The notes beneath the pieces are model-generated. The model searched no databases, was not told where the DNA came from, and worked only from the letters and a program-made list of their open reading frames with translations. Source: Streptomyces sp. NBC_00414 (GTDB taxonomy: Bacteria > Actinomycetota > Actinomycetes > Streptomycetales > Streptomycetaceae). Taken from it: a stretch of 64,000 bases of DNA. Below, in pieces: positions 63,927-64,000 of the stretch (the first letter of the stretch is position 1; each line of letters opens with the position of its first letter). The DNA lies in contig NZ_CP107935.1 in NCBI RefSeq assembly GCF_036038375.1, positions 5,952,001-6,016,000 on the forward strand, written 5' to 3'. The translations under genes were made by a program, and so were the position numbers.

Positions 63927-64000
63927 GTGGCCAAAAGTGCTGCCAGCGTGCCGTTGTACCTGGATCGGGAAGTGCCTGGCCTGATCGTGAAGTTCGGCGA
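63927..64000 (+). CDS. 5' end of a gene cut by the right window edge
   Basis: GTG 63927 begins an open frame with good codon bias (VAKSAASVPLYLDREVPGLI) that runs off the window. A GGGGGGA lies 3 bases upstream; GTG 63915 is in frame and may be the real start. The opening resembles Streptomyces ATP-grasp or carboxylate-amine-ligase-type proteins, but only weakly. Divergent from fahA. Confidence 0.5.
   Translation, partial: MAKSAASVPLYLDREVPGLIVKFG

Overview
The window is a high-GC actinobacterial chromosome segment, almost certainly Streptomyces. The signs are the very high GC with strong third-position bias, GTG starts, ATGA and GTGA overlaps, futalosine-type menaquinone biosynthesis, a 14-gene nuo operon in nuoA-N order, and a MatB-like bifunctional synthase. 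No tRNA, rRNA, CRISPR array, insertion sequence or prophage was recognised. Apart from a young duplication at 6.7-8.1 kb, it reads as a stable core-chromosome arm.

Layout. (1) 1-8.1 kb: a truncated conserved gene on the left edge, then a polymorphic-toxin island. This holds a small companion protein, a 1581-residue RHS/YD-repeat protein with a nuclease-like C-terminus, and three putative immunity genes, one of which is a recent deletion-bearing duplicate. (2) 9.5-22.6 kb: a Tad/Flp-type pilus locus (SAF/CpaB-like, TadZ-like, TadA ATPase, TadB, TadC, Flp-like pilin, three pseudopilin-like proteins), then three reverse-strand genes (WXG100-like, secreted, lipoprotein), a LysM-BTAD regulator and an A24 prepilin peptidase. 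(3) 22.8-27.2 kb: mqnC, a small composite-domain protein, a divergent VOC/WYL pair with a palindromic operator, and a GH18-like lipoprotein. (4) 27.5-31.5 kb: a PNAG-like exopolysaccharide operon (small membrane protein, deacetylase-glycosyltransferase, acyltransferase). (5) 31.6-36 kb: menG, a PASTA protein, a GNAT enzyme, a MenJ-like FAD reductase and an NlpC/P60 hydrolase. (6) 36.5-52.7 kb: complete nuoA-N, preceded by a near-perfect Rex-type operator and followed by a 36-bp palindrome. (7) 52.9-54.9 kb: recQ. (8) 55-62.1 kb: a reverse-strand operon of GntR regulator, AprB-like ferredoxin, NosL-fused substrate-binding lipoprotein, ABC permease, ABC ATPase and AprA-like flavoprotein with HEAT repeats. 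(9) Fumarylacetoacetase and the start of a further gene.

How the genes fit together: mqnC, menG and the MenJ-like reductase make and tailor the menaquinone that complex I (nuo) reduces, and the nuo operator suggests NADH/NAD+ sensing. The Tad locus and the PNAG-like operon both affect the cell surface. The least explained system is the 55-62 kb operon, which pairs a sulfonate/nitrate-type ABC importer with a two-subunit flavin/iron-sulfur enzyme resembling APS reductase AprAB. It is the best candidate for undescribed biology here, followed by the toxin-immunity array.
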